A DNA stretch of 64,000 nucleotides from an uncultured Clostridia bacterium (GCA_934167965.1 CAKPMJ010000004.1:1-64000), one strand, 5' to 3'; shown: positions 50,730 to 59,639, counted from the stretch's first letter. Numbers and translations: made by a program. Notes: generated by a model from the letters alone, not told the origin.

Positions 50730-51617
50730 TTATTCTGTCGTTTTTACTGCATATTCTAATGCTTTTGCCACCCCATCATTATCATTGCTATCTGTAATAT
50801 ATTTTGCAACTTCAGTTACTTTAGGGGTACTACCACCCATTGCTACCCCAAAACCTGCATTTTCTATCATTTTTCTATCATTTACATTATCTCCTATAGT
50901 TATAACTTCATCTTTATTTATATTAAGTTTGTCTATTAAAAATTCCAAAGCATACCATTTATCTACATTTTGCATTGATATTTCTGTGTAAAAATAATCT
51001 AATTGTACTTCTTCTGTCCCATTTTTTATTATTTTTCTTGACATATGTGAAACATCTAAAACTTCTATCTCTTCTATCTCTTGCATTTTTCTTATTATTG
51101 AATTAAATACTGATTTAGTTTGATCACATATCATAATTTTCATTACTTTTTCATTTTCTGTATTCATATCTTTTATATATTCATATATGTTTTCAACAAT
51201 AGTTATACTTGTTTTTTTACTTTCTTCTTTTTTTAAGTTTTCTTTGTAATAATACAAAATATTATACCTTAGACTACTTGCTACTATTGTTTTATTTGTA
51301 TATACACTATATACAATACTATTTTCTTCACATATTTTGATTATGTCTAATGCTTTTGATTTTGGTATATATTTTTCATATATTGTTTTATTTTCCTTTA
51401 AATCATATATAATTGCACCGTTTCCAGCAAGTATATATCTACTACATTCTATTTCATTTGCAATTGCTCTTATTGAATCTACTGTTCGTCCTGATGCAAT
51501 CATTGTTTCTATTCCATTTTGTTTTGCTTTTTTTATAGCTTTTTTGGTTGTTTCTGTTACTTCTCCATAACTATTTAACATTGTTCCATCTAAGTCTATT
51601 GCTGATAATTTGTACAT
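50730..51617 (-). CDS. Cof-type HAD phosphatase
   Basis: About 295 residues. HAD subfamily IIB: motif I KLSAIDLDGTMLNSYGEVTE at the N-terminus, motif II IASGRT near residue 45, a C2 cap domain in the middle, and motifs III/IV (VITIGDNVNDRKMIENAGFG; VAMGGSTPKVTEVAKYI) near the end. It dephosphorylates sugar phosphates or cofactors; the substrate is not predictable. Start at the ATG at 51617 with AAGGAGTGA upstream. The open frame continues 24 codons into REP copy C, but that is not expected to be translated. Confidence 0.92.
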   Translation of the reverse strand: MYKLSAIDLDGTMLNSYGEVTETTKKAIKKAKQNGIETMIASGRTVDSIRAIANEIECSRYILAGNGAIIYDLKENKTIYEKYIPKSKALDIIKICEENSIVYSVYTNKTIVASSLRYNILYYYKENLKKEESKKTSITIVENIYEYIKDMNTENEKVMKIMICDQTKSVFNSIIRKMQEIEEIEVLDVSHMSRKIIKNGTEEVQLDYFYTEISMQNVDKWYALEFLIDKLNINKDEVITIGDNVNDRKMIENAGFGVAMGGSTPKVTEVAKYITDSNDNDGVAKALEYAVKTTE

Positions 51618-51627
51618 ATATATCACT

Positions 51628-51779
51628 CCTTGGTTAAATAGGGGACGGTTCTCTAATGAACTTTGGGACACATGTCGCTTTCTCAACATGTTTTTCTGTA
51701 AGCATTGTCCCCCAACTATTTTATTATTCTAACATATGTCCCAAAGTTCATTAGAGAACCGTCCCCTATTTAACCAAGG
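51628..51779. repeat. REP-like element, copy C, with a ~58-bp loop
   Basis: Left arm 51628-51674 and right arm 51733-51779 are complementary across ~45 bp with a 2-bp indel at the inner end (GGGACACAT against ATGTCCC). Copy-specific middle: CTCTAATGAACTTT / AAAGTTCATTAGAG. The arms extend outside the core (CCTTGGTTAAATA) as far as the ribosome binding site of the HAD gene. A further partial GGGACACATGT follows at 51778-51788. The element occupies most of the ~350-bp interval between the HAD and SASP genes. Confidence 0.93.
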
Positions 51780-51847
51780 GACACATGTTACTTTTTTATT
51801 ATTATATATTTTTTTACTTTTTTTGACAATAGTTTATATAAAATTTA

Positions 51848-51872
51848 AGGCAGGAGCACATCTCCTGCCTTT
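51848..51872. terminator. Hairpin downstream of the SASP gene
   Basis: AAGGCAGGAG-CACAT-CTCCTGCCTT: a GC-rich 10-bp stem about 90 bases after the SASP stop. On the minus strand it is followed by AAATTTTATAT, on the plus strand by TATGTATTTT. It probably terminates the SASP transcript. Confidence 0.7.
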
Positions 51873-51964
51873 ATGTATTTTACACTTTGGACAAACCACT
51901 CAGCATAAAATTATAAAACCAAGAAAAATACTTCTGCCAAACATTCTTAACTTAATAAAATCAA

Positions 51965-52171
51965 CTATTTGTTAGCCATGTTATTTTCAGCTTGTTGTAT
52001 CATTTTCTTAACCATGTTACCACCGATTCTACCAGCATCTCTTGAAGAGATATCACCGTTGTAACCTTCTTTTAAGTTAACTCCAACTTCGCTAGCTACT
52101 TCATATTTGAATTTATCTAAAGCGTTCATAGCTTCTGGAACTAATTTTTTATTGCTATTAGAATTTGCCAT
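51965..52171 (-). CDS. Small acid-soluble spore protein, alpha/beta type
   Basis: 68 residues. SASPs coat spore DNA and protect it; they are degraded by the GPR protease at germination. Diagnostic: LVPEAMNALDKFKYEVASEV, with the GPR cleavage region FKYEVASE, then GDISSRDAGRIGGNMVKKMI. A strong AGGAGGTGA precedes the ATG. Next to it is a 14-bp perfect palindrome TGTTAATATTAACA (52187-52200) and a hairpin AGAAAAAG...CTTTTTCT (52207-52228). Forespore (sigma-G) expression is expected, but I could not fix a promoter. Confidence 0.97.
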   Translation of the reverse strand: MANSNSNKKLVPEAMNALDKFKYEVASEVGVNLKEGYNGDISSRDAGRIGGNMVKKMIQQAENNMANK

Positions 52172-52283
52172 CTTTCATTCACCTCCTGTTAATATTAACA
52201 ATCTAAAGAAAAAGTGCTTGCTTTTTCTAAAATTATGATATGTAGTTTTAAAAAAAATAAACAGGAAAAAAAAGACAATTTTA

Positions 52284-52312
52284 TTGTATTTTTCACAAAA
52301 AAATTGTATAAT
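52284..52312 (+). promoter_or_regulatory. Promoter of rqcH
   Basis: TTGTAT (52284-52289), 17 bp, TATAAT (52307-52312) on the plus strand, ~38 bp before the rqcH start. Confidence 0.7.
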
Positions 52313-52349
52313 ATGAATATTATAAATTGATACTTGGATGGTGATTTTA

Positions 52350-54050
52350 ATGGCTTTCGACGGAATTGTCACAAATAGAATAGTTAATGAATTAAAAAAT
52401 ATAATTGGTTATAAAGTGGATAAAGTTTTTCAACCCAACAAAAATACTGTAATTTTAGGATTATATAAGGCTAGTACCAGTCTCGCTTTACTTTCTTGTA
52501 TATCATCAAATAATTATAGATTGCATTTAACAACACACCAATTCAAAAATCCTACAACTGCCCCTAATTTTTGTATGTTATTGAGAAAACATCTAACTGG
52601 TTTAAAAATAAAAGATATTTATACAACACAAAATCTTGAACGTATTGTTTTCATAGATTTTGAAAACAATGAAAATCCTAATAAACCTATACAAAAAAAA
52701 TTAATAATTGAGCTTATGGGGAAACATAGTAATATGATTCTAACAAATGAAAATAACATTATTATAGATAGTCTTCGTCATACTTATATTGAAGAACATT
52801 CTCAAAGAGATATTTATCCTACTTGCAGATACATTTTGCCACAAACTTCGAAATTAAATTTACTTGATATAAAAGCTCCTGAAGAATTTTATAATGTTAT
52901 ATCTAATTCTGATTACTCTTTGCCTCAAAGCATTACTAATGCATTTAATGGTATAAGCAATTCATTTGTGGAATCTCTTTCTTCTATAACTAACCAGTCT
53001 AAAGAAAATATATTTTTAATTTATCATAAAATTTTCGAAATTCTTAATTCTGATGATTTATGTTTTAATCATCAGAACAAAGATTATATTTTATCTTTGT
53101 CTGATCCTACAGATAAAATCTATAATTTAAATTTCTTTTTGGATGATTTCTATTATCAAAAAGAAACTAACGAAAATTTTATAACATTAAAAAATAATAT
53201 TTATAATATTGTTATAAATACTCAAAAAAAATATACTAAAAGATTAGAAAATATTAATAAAAAACTTTTTGAATGTAATGATATGGATAAATTTAAACTT
53301 TATGGTGAACTTATAACTTCGAATTTATATAGAATTCCTAATAAACATATAAGTAGTATATCACTAGAAAATTATTATGATAATAATTCATTGATCAATA
53401 TTCCTCTCAATGAAAAATATTCTCCTAGCTATAATGCTAAAAAATACTTTAAAAAATATTCTAAGCTAAAAAATGCTTTGGATATTTTGAGCAATCAAAA
53501 AATTGAAACTTTAAAAGATTTGAACTATATTGATAGTGTTTTATTTGAGCTCGAAAATTCTTTTGATTTAAATGAATTAAATTTAATTAATGATGAAATT
53601 TCTGATTCTAATAACATTAATATTTTTTCTACATCTAATAAGTATAATAAAAAATCTTTAAAAAATAAAAAAAGTTCTCACAAATCTTTATCTAAATCTT
53701 CACCATCATACTTCAATCCTATTTTTCTTATGGTCGAAGATTACAAGGTTTATGTCGGAAGAAATAATAAAGAAAATGATTATTTAACTACTAAATTCGC
53801 AAATAAGCATGACATTTGGTTTCATACTAAAGATACTCCTGGTAGCCATGTCATATTAAAAACTAATACAAATGAAGTTATTCCTGATAATATTTTATTT
53901 GAAGTTGCAAAAATCGCTGCTTCCCATAGTAAAGCAAAAAATTCTTCTAATGTTCCTGTCGACTTTTGCCTAGTTTCTTTTGTAAAGAAACCAAATAATA
54001 GTAAACCCGGATTTGTTATTTATAAAAATAATAAAACTATTATCGTTTAG
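52350..54050 (+). CDS. rqcH: Rqc2/RqcH-family NFACT protein (ribosome-associated quality control)
   Basis: About 566 residues. RqcH binds stalled 50S-peptidyl-tRNA complexes and adds alanine tails; older annotations say fibronectin-binding protein. NFACT-N at the start (MAFDGIVTNRIVNELKNIIG), coiled-coil middle, and NFACT-R at the end (DYKVYVGRNNKENDYLTTKF, DIWFHTKDTPGSHVIL, AAASHSKAKNSSNVPVDFCLV-like sequence). ATG at 52350 fits the family start better than 52338. The protein ends ...YKNNKTIIV at a TAG that belongs to REP copy D; relatives usually continue for about ten more residues, so the tail may have been clipped. Confidence 0.93.
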   Translation: MAFDGIVTNRIVNELKNIIGYKVDKVFQPNKNTVILGLYKASTSLALLSCISSNNYRLHLTTHQFKNPTTAPNFCMLLRKHLTGLKIKDIYTTQNLERIVFIDFENNENPNKPIQKKLIIELMGKHSNMILTNENNIIIDSLRHTYIEEHSQRDIYPTCRYILPQTSKLNLLDIKAPEEFYNVISNSDYSLPQSITNAFNGISNSFVESLSSITNQSKENIFLIYHKIFEILNSDDLCFNHQNKDYILSLSDPTDKIYNLNFFLDDFYYQKETNENFITLKNNIYNIVINTQKKYTKRLENINKKLFECNDMDKFKLYGELITSNLYRIPNKHISSISLENYYDNNSLINIPLNEKYSPSYNAKKYFKKYSKLKNALDILSNQKIETLKDLNYIDSVLFELENSFDLNELNLINDEISDSNNINIFSTSNKYNKKSLKNKKSSHKSLSKSSPSYFNPIFLMVEDYKVYVGRNNKENDYLTTKFANKHDIWFHTKDTPGSHVILKTNTNEVIPDNILFEVAKIAASHSKAKNSSNVPVDFCLVSFVKKPNNSKPGFVIYKNNKTIIV

Positions 54051-54143
54051 GGACGGTTCTTCTATCAACTGTGGGACACATGTGGGTATTTTCTTATATT
54101 ATTTGAAAATGCCATTATTTCATGTAGTTGATAGAAATTCCCT
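54049..54143. repeat. REP-like element, copy D (degenerate), touching the rqcH stop
   Basis: Left arm 54049-54083 (AGGGACGGTTCTTCTATCAA, CTGTGGGACACATG) and a decayed right arm around 54117-54143 (CATGTAGTTGATAGAA...TCCCT). The middle ATCAAC/GTTGAT is copy-specific and complementary. The first bases form the rqcH stop codon. Confidence 0.85.
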
Positions 54144-54160
54144 TTAAATTTTGTCCGTTT

Positions 54161-54195
54161 GGGGACGGTTCTTCTGTTAACTTTGGGACACATCT
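54161..54195 (+). repeat. REP arm left of the RAYT gene
   Basis: Consensus-like arm, identical to the left arm of copy B except CTTTGGG instead of CTCTGGG. It ends about 20 bp beyond the RAYT stop codon. Confidence 0.9.
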
Positions 54196-54214
54196 AGATA
54201 TACTAAAATTAAAT

Positions 54215-55018
54215 TTATTTATTTTCTTTAACATCTTTTTTCCAAGTCTCTTTAACAATCCTTCTATTAATTCTAGTAACCCTTGCTAATTGTGTCATAT
54301 TAATTCCTGGTATTTCGCTTAACTCTTCTACCAATTCCTTCTGCTTTCCAAGCGATAGTTTTGCTATGCTAACTATATCTTTGATCTCGTCATTTGCCAG
54401 TATCTTCTTTGCTATAATTTCTCCCAATTCCTCATCTGTAAATCTACTTTTGAACTCATATTCAAGCTCTTCTTTACTTTCTTGATTAATGTTCCTTCTT
54501 TGATTTACAGTAAAATCAATAAACTTATTTATATCATCATCAAAATAATATAATAACACTCTTTTATTTATTATTTTTTCTTTTGTTACATATTCATTGT
54601 AACTACTCCACCTCCAATCTTCTACTGTTGAAATCCCGGCTTTTTCTGGATTTCTATGTACATATCTACACACATCCAAAAAATATTTTTTATCTTCAAC
54701 AGTTTTACTTCTAAATCTTGATTCGAAAAAAGTACCACTTCTGTCATACTTTTTATTAAAATATTGTGAATATCTTATTCCCAAACTTTGAATTGATTTA
54801 GACAATAAATTTTTTTCGACTCTAAAAACTAAATGAATATGATTATACATCAAACAATACGCATAGATTTCTAAATTGAATTTCTTTTTGACTTTTGATA
54901 ATTGATTCAATATAAACTCTTTATCTTTATCATTATAAAAGATATCCTGTTTATCTATTCCTCTCATAATAATATGATAGATGCTTGTCTTACTAATCGT
55001 CCTTCTCTGTCTGGGCAC
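54215..55018 (-). CDS. REP-associated tyrosine transposase (RAYT, Y1/IS200-like)
   Basis: About 267 residues. N-terminus PRQRRTISKTSIYHIIMRGI is the RAYT opening. The HUH motif is YCLMYNHIHLVFRVEKNLLS (HIH). The catalytic tyrosine lies in VCRYVHRNPEKAG, and RSGTFFESRFRSKTVEDKKY is conserved. The ~90-residue C-terminal extension ends in a helix-turn-helix-like GINMTQLARVTRINRRIVKE, a common addition in clostridial RAYTs. Start is a GTG at 55016-55018 with GGAGG nine bases upstream. RAYTs cut and join single-stranded REP hairpins. Nothing looks broken, so it may be active on the repeats in this window. Confidence 0.92.
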   Translation of the reverse strand: MPRQRRTISKTSIYHIIMRGIDKQDIFYNDKDKEFILNQLSKVKKKFNLEIYAYCLMYNHIHLVFRVEKNLLSKSIQSLGIRYSQYFNKKYDRSGTFFESRFRSKTVEDKKYFLDVCRYVHRNPEKAGISTVEDWRWSSYNEYVTKEKIINKRVLLYYFDDDINKFIDFTVNQRRNINQESKEELEYEFKSRFTDEELGEIIAKKILANDEIKDIVSIAKLSLGKQKELVEELSEIPGINMTQLARVTRINRRIVKETWKKDVKENK

Positions 55019-55113
55019 TTTTACGCACCTCCTCTTTTTCCAATTTTTTCCATTATAGCACATTATTTTTGTTATGTCTAGTCTTTTTTTAATTTTTTTT
55101 CATTTTTTGTAAT

Positions 55114-55150
55114 ATCTGTCCCCAAATTAACGACAGAACCGTCCCCAAAT
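55114..55150 (-). repeat. REP arm right of the RAYT gene
   Basis: Inverted arm, AGAACCGTCCCC conserved, inner part diverged (CTGTCCCCAAATTAACGACAG). It lies 96 bp upstream of the RAYT start. Confidence 0.82.
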
Positions 55151-55224
55151 GTTCAAAATCTGTTGCAAAATCTTCTAAAATGTGCAATAATATAATGTGT
55201 TTCGAAGAATTCATTCAAATATAT

Positions 55225-55264
55225 AGATGTGTCCCCAAGTTGCTTAGAGAACCGTCCCTAAAAA
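55225..55264 (-). repeat. Single REP arm upstream of mutS2
   Basis: AGATGTGTCCCCAAGTTGCT then TAGAGAACCGTCCCTAAAA. No matching opposite arm is visible nearby, so it is an isolated half-element. It ends ~20 bp before the mutS2 start, next to its ribosome binding site. The rest of 55019-55283 shows only a weak promoter-like TTGCAA...TAATAT near 55161-55190. Confidence 0.85.
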
Positions 55265-55283
55265 AATAAAAAAGGAGAATTTT

Positions 55284-57647
55284 ATGAATTTTATATACTT
55301 AAATAAATTAGAATACACTAAAATATTAGAAGAACTATCAACATATTGTCATACATATATTGGAAAAGAAATGGCATTAAAATTACTTCCTTCTAATATA
55401 AAAGAAAATGTAGAAGAAAACTTAAAAGAAACAGAGCAAGCCGTAGCGTTAATTGAAAGAAATGGGACTCCACCTGTATCTGAAATAGAAAATATTGATG
55501 TATTTATAAAAATGTTAGAGAGCTCTCTTACAATTTCTTGTAAAGCCTTACTTGATATATGCAGTATTTTGGAAATGGGACAAGAGTTAAAATTTTATTT
55601 TGAACCTTTTCTAAATGATGAGTCTTGTGAAGCTTTAAATATTTATTTTTCTGAGCTTTATTCTAACCCTAGTATTACAGGAAAGATAAAAAAATCCATC
55701 ATAGATGCTGAAACAGTGGCAGACGGTGCGTCAACTAATCTTGCAAATATTAGAAGACATCAAAGGAAAATTGAACAAGATATAAAGAATAAACTAACTA
55801 CTATATTGCATTCATCAACTTACTCGAAATATGTTCAAGAAAATGTCGTTACTATAAGAAACGATAGATATGTTATTCCTGTTAAGCAAGAATATAGATC
55901 CTTAGTTAAAGGATTTATTCATGATATTTCATCTAGCGGATCTACAGTTTTCATTGAACCACTTTCTGTTTTTGAATTGAATAATGAGTTAAATAACTTG
56001 AAAGTTGAAGAAGCAAATGAAATTGAAATTATTTTACAAAATTTAAGTAGTATGCTTTTCCCTTATACTAATGAACTTAAAGTTTCACTTCAGGCTATTG
56101 GTAAACTTGATTTTATTTTTGGAAAAGCTAAATTTTCAAACTCTATTAAAGGTATTACACCTATTATAAATGATGATAAATTTGTTAATTTGATAAACGC
56201 CAGACACCCTTTAATTGATCCCAAAAAAGTCGTTCCTACTTCTATAAATATAGGAAAAGATTTCAAATTACTTATAATTACAGGTCCAAATACCGGAGGT
56301 AAAACTGTTAATCTTAAAACTGTTGGCCTTCTATGTTTGATGGCTTGCAGTGGACTAAATATTCCTGCTGATAATGGCTCTAGTGTTTATGTATTTGATG
56401 AAATATTTGCAGATATTGGAGATGATCAAAGCATTTCAGACTCTTTGAGTACTTTTTCAAGTCATATGATAAATATTGCGAAAATATTAAATACTGCAAC
56501 TGAAAATAGCTTAGTTTTAGTTGATGAACTTGGCTCTGGTACTGATCCATTAGAAGGTGCAAACTTGGCAATCAGCATTTTAGAATATTTTAAAAATAAT
56601 TCTATTCTTACTATTGCAACAACACACTATCAAGAATTAAAAAGATATGCTTTAGTAAATGCTGATGTACAAAATGCAAGTGTCGAATTTGATATAGAAA
56701 ATTTGAGACCTACATATAGGTTAATACTGGGAATCCCTGGTAAAAGTAACGCTTTTGCCATAAGTGAAAAACTAGGGATTAAAAAAGAAATTATTGATAA
56801 GGCAAAATCTCTTATGACAAAACAAGATGTTGATATTGAAAATCTTTTAAAAAAGATTTATGATGATAAATTGGCAATAGAAAAAGATAAAGAACAAATT
56901 GAGAAAAATTTAAATCAAGTTGCTGTTCTGAAAAATAATCTTCAAAGAGATGATACAGAATTAAGAAAAAAAGAAAAAGAATTAATTGATAATGCTAAAT
57001 TAGAAGCTAGAAAGATACTTCTAAATGCAAAAGATGAAGCAACATCTTTAATTAATGAAATGAAAAAAATTGAAAATACTTCAGGAGCTGTAGCGGGTTT
57101 GAACAATTTGAGAAATAAATTAAATAATTCAATCAAAAATAAAAATATCGTAAAAGATGATCTTGAAACTCCAACAACTCCTATTGATAAAAGTAAAATC
57201 GTGCCAAATGCTAAAGTATTTGTAAGTACTCTGGCACAAAATGGTATAGTTTTGTCTAATATTAATAAATCAAATGAAGTACAAGTTCAAATTGGCTTGA
57301 TTAAAACTAGTGTCAATATTAAATTTTTAGAAGAACCTCGTAAATTAAAAGATGATTTAACCAAACCACTTCCATCTTCTCACTCAACAGTTTCAAAAAG
57401 TCGTTTAGCTAAATCTGAAATTAATGTTATTGGACTTTCGGTTGATGAGGCACTCCCTATAATTGATAAATTTTTAGATGATTGCTTCTTAGCCAAACTG
57501 CAAACTGCTCGTATAGTTCACGGAAAAGGTACTGGAAAATTAAGAGAAGGCATACATTCTTTCTTAAAGAAACACAAACGTGTTAAATCTTTTAGAGTTG
57601 GTACTTATGGTGAAGGTGAAATGGGCGTAACAATAGTGTCACTTTAA
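55284..57647 (+). CDS. mutS2: Endonuclease MutS2
   Basis: 787 residues, full length. MutS2 acts against homologous recombination or, in Bacillus, splits collided ribosomes. MutS core: Walker A LLIITGPNTGGKTVNLKTVG near residue 330, then STFSSHMINIAKIL and LVLVDELGSGTDPLEGANLA (Walker B). It continues with a coiled coil (500-610), a KOW-like part and the C-terminal Smr domain (RIVHGKGTGKLREGIHSFLK, RVGTYGEGEMGVTIVSL). AAAGGAG precedes the ATG. Confidence 0.97.
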   Translation: MNFIYLNKLEYTKILEELSTYCHTYIGKEMALKLLPSNIKENVEENLKETEQAVALIERNGTPPVSEIENIDVFIKMLESSLTISCKALLDICSILEMGQELKFYFEPFLNDESCEALNIYFSELYSNPSITGKIKKSIIDAETVADGASTNLANIRRHQRKIEQDIKNKLTTILHSSTYSKYVQENVVTIRNDRYVIPVKQEYRSLVKGFIHDISSSGSTVFIEPLSVFELNNELNNLKVEEANEIEIILQNLSSMLFPYTNELKVSLQAIGKLDFIFGKAKFSNSIKGITPIINDDKFVNLINARHPLIDPKKVVPTSINIGKDFKLLIITGPNTGGKTVNLKTVGLLCLMACSGLNIPADNGSSVYVFDEIFADIGDDQSISDSLSTFSSHMINIAKILNTATENSLVLVDELGSGTDPLEGANLAISILEYFKNNSILTIATTHYQELKRYALVNADVQNASVEFDIENLRPTYRLILGIPGKSNAFAISEKLGIKKEIIDKAKSLMTKQDVDIENLLKKIYDDKLAIEKDKEQIEKNLNQVAVLKNNLQRDDTELRKKEKELIDNAKLEARKILLNAKDEATSLINEMKKIENTSGAVAGLNNLRNKLNNSIKNKNIVKDDLETPTTPIDKSKIVPNAKVFVSTLAQNGIVLSNINKSNEVQVQIGLIKTSVNIKFLEEPRKLKDDLTKPLPSSHSTVSKSRLAKSEINVIGLSVDEALPIIDKFLDDCFLAKLQTARIVHGKGTGKLREGIHSFLKKHKRVKSFRVGTYGEGEMGVTIVSL

Positions 57648-57685
57648 AGTAATTCCACATATAATAACCTTGATAGGAGGATATT

Positions 57686-59533
57686 ATGTGTGGAATTGTT
57701 GGTTTTGTAAATTATAAAAAGAACGTTGAACAATATAAAAATGTGTTAAATAATATGACACAAAAACTTTCAAATAGAGGCCCTGATGAGCAAGGTTTTT
57801 ACATTAATAAAAATGTAGCACTTGGACATAAAAGACTTATCGTGCTTGACCCAGAGGGCGGTAAACAACCTATGATAGAAAAGTATTCATTTGGTGAATA
57901 CATAATAGTATACAACGGACAAATATATAATACAGCAGAATTAAAAGAAACTTTATTGCAAAATAAATTTTCATTCCATGGTCATTCTGACACTGAAGTT
58001 TTATTAAAAAGCTATATTTATTATGGTACAGATGTTGTAAATCACCTAAATGGTATTTTTTCTTTTGCAATTTGGAATACCAAAACTCAAGAATTATTTT
58101 TAGCAAGAGACCATTTTGGTGTAAAACCTTTATTTTATACCGAATTTGATAATGGTTTAGTATTTGCATCCGAATTAAAAGCTATATTTGAATATCCAGG
58201 AATAGAAAAAATATTAGATTCACAAAGTATATCTGAGCTATTTGGCATTGGTCCAGCACATACACCAGGTATTACTATTTATAAAAATATTTTTGAAATC
58301 AAGCCAGGTCACTTTGCTATTTACAATAAAGATGGACTTCATATAAAAAAATATTGGCAACTTCAAAGTAAACCTCATACAGATGACTTTGATACAACAT
58401 GTCAAAAAGTAAAACATTTAGTTGAAGATGCAATTCAAAGGCAACTTGTTTCTGATATGCCAATATGTACATTTCTATCTGGAGGACTCGATTCCAGCAT
58501 TATAACAAAGTTTGCATCTGAACATCGTCAAAACAATGGACTTTCACCATTAGATACTTATTCTGTTGATTATGTTGATAATGACAAAAACTTTGTAAAG
58601 TCCGATTTTCAACCTAACTCAGACAACTATTATATAAATCTTATGACACAAGCTGTCAATTGTAATCATCATACAGTTATGTTAGACACACCTGAGCTTG
58701 CCAAATCATTGGAAAATGCAATGATTGCACGTGATATGCCTGGAATGGCAGATGTTGACTCTTCCCTATATCTTTTCTGTAAAGAGGTAAAAAAAGAAAA
58801 GACCGTCGCTTTAATGGGAGAATGTGCTGATGAAGTATTTGCTGGATATCCTTGGTTTTTCCGTTCTGATAGTTTAACTTCTGGAACTTTTCCATGGTCT
58901 ATCGCTTTAGAAGAACGTAGCCAAATTCTAAATCCCATAATTTCAAGTAATATAAATTTAAAAGAATATGTTGATTTTAGATATAATCAAAGTTTAGCTA
59001 ATGTTGACATCCTTGACAATGATTCTTACGACACTTCTGAAAAGCGAAAAATTTCATATCTTACTATGACTTGGTTTATGCAAACACTTTTAGATAGAGC
59101 TGATAGAATGAGCATGGCAAATGGTTTTGAAGTTCGTGTTCCATTTTGTGACTATCGACTTGTTCAATATATGTATAATGTTCCTTGGAATATGAAAGCA
59201 TATAATGGACGTGAAAAAGGACTTCTTAGATATGTTATGAAAGATTATTTACCTACTGAAATTGTAGACAGAAAAAAATCTCCTTATCCAAAAACTCATA
59301 ATCCAACTTATTTGAAAGCTGTTAAATCTATGCTTACAACTATTATGAAAAATCAGGATAGTCCAATTAATTATTTGTTAAATAGAGATTATATTTTAGA
59401 TATTTTAAATACTGATGGAAAAGCATTTGCTCGACCTTGGTTTGGTCAGCTTATGACTGGTCCTCAACTTATGGCTTATCTTTGCCAAGTAAATATGTGG
59501 CTTGAAAAGTATCAGCCTAGAATTGAAATTTAA
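57686..59533 (+). CDS. asnB: Asparagine synthetase B, glutamine-hydrolysing
   Basis: 615 residues. Class-II glutaminase domain begins MCGIVGFVNYKKNVEQY with the nucleophile Cys2; SNRGPDEQGFY and NGQIYNTAELKE complete the glutamine site. The synthetase domain has the PP-loop FLSGGLDSSIITKF near 265, ECADEVFAGYPWFF near 380 and DRADRMSMANGFEVRVPFCD near 470. It makes asparagine from aspartate, glutamine and ATP. AGGAGG precedes the ATG; 38 bp after mutS2, so probably the same transcript. REP copy E follows the stop after 11 bp. Confidence 0.96.
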   Translation: MCGIVGFVNYKKNVEQYKNVLNNMTQKLSNRGPDEQGFYINKNVALGHKRLIVLDPEGGKQPMIEKYSFGEYIIVYNGQIYNTAELKETLLQNKFSFHGHSDTEVLLKSYIYYGTDVVNHLNGIFSFAIWNTKTQELFLARDHFGVKPLFYTEFDNGLVFASELKAIFEYPGIEKILDSQSISELFGIGPAHTPGITIYKNIFEIKPGHFAIYNKDGLHIKKYWQLQSKPHTDDFDTTCQKVKHLVEDAIQRQLVSDMPICTFLSGGLDSSIITKFASEHRQNNGLSPLDTYSVDYVDNDKNFVKSDFQPNSDNYYINLMTQAVNCNHHTVMLDTPELAKSLENAMIARDMPGMADVDSSLYLFCKEVKKEKTVALMGECADEVFAGYPWFFRSDSLTSGTFPWSIALEERSQILNPIISSNINLKEYVDFRYNQSLANVDILDNDSYDTSEKRKISYLTMTWFMQTLLDRADRMSMANGFEVRVPFCDYRLVQYMYNVPWNMKAYNGREKGLLRYVMKDYLPTEIVDRKKSPYPKTHNPTYLKAVKSMLTTIMKNQDSPINYLLNRDYILDILNTDGKAFARPWFGQLMTGPQLMAYLCQVNMWLEKYQPRIEI

Positions 59534-59544
59534 AATTTTTTATC

Positions 59545-59632
59545 AATTTGGGGACGGTTCTCTAGTGAACTCTGGGACACATCTATAAGCCAAGATGTGT
59601 CCCAGAGTTCACTAGAGAACCGTCCCCAAATT
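59545..59632. repeat. REP-like element, copy E: 40-bp perfect arms, 8-bp loop, between convergent genes
   Basis: Arms 59545-59584 and 59593-59632 are perfectly complementary (AATTTGGGGACGGTTCTCTA, GTGAACTCTGGGACACATCT). The loop is ATAAGCCA. On the plus strand the hairpin is followed by TCTTTTTTTATT, on the minus strand by GATAAAAAATTTT. The element lies between the stops of asnB and the YhgE gene and can terminate both. Confidence 0.97.
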
Positions 59633-59639
59633 TCTTTTT

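Larger units (their letters stand above)
54161..55150 (-). mobile_element. RAYT transposase unit bracketed by inverted REP arms
   Basis: The Y1 transposase gene lies between a left arm (54161-54195; GGGGACGGTTCTTCTGTTAA, CTTTGGGACACATCT) and an inverted, somewhat diverged right arm (55114-55150; ATCTGTCCCCAAATTAACGA, CAGAACCGTCCCC). Together they read like one palindrome with the gene as its loop. This matches RAYT/REP organisation known from Gram-negative bacteria, where the transposase is flanked by the repeats it recognises. Confidence 0.8.

Noticed and set aside
51617..51689. N-terminal extension of the HAD phosphatase (about 24 residues)
   Set aside because: It is translated REP sequence. 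The ATG at 51617 has the ribosome binding site and the family start.
52175..52372. Open frame of 65 codons between the SASP gene and rqcH (minus strand)
   Set aside because: No ribosome binding site, overlaps the rqcH start and promoter, and no family resemblance. Treated as chance.
54161..55150. Ordinary IS200/IS605 insertion sequence
   Set aside because: The gene has the RAYT-type opening, a C-terminal helix-turn-helix-like extension, and is flanked by long inverted arms shared with solitary repeats; no tnpB is present.
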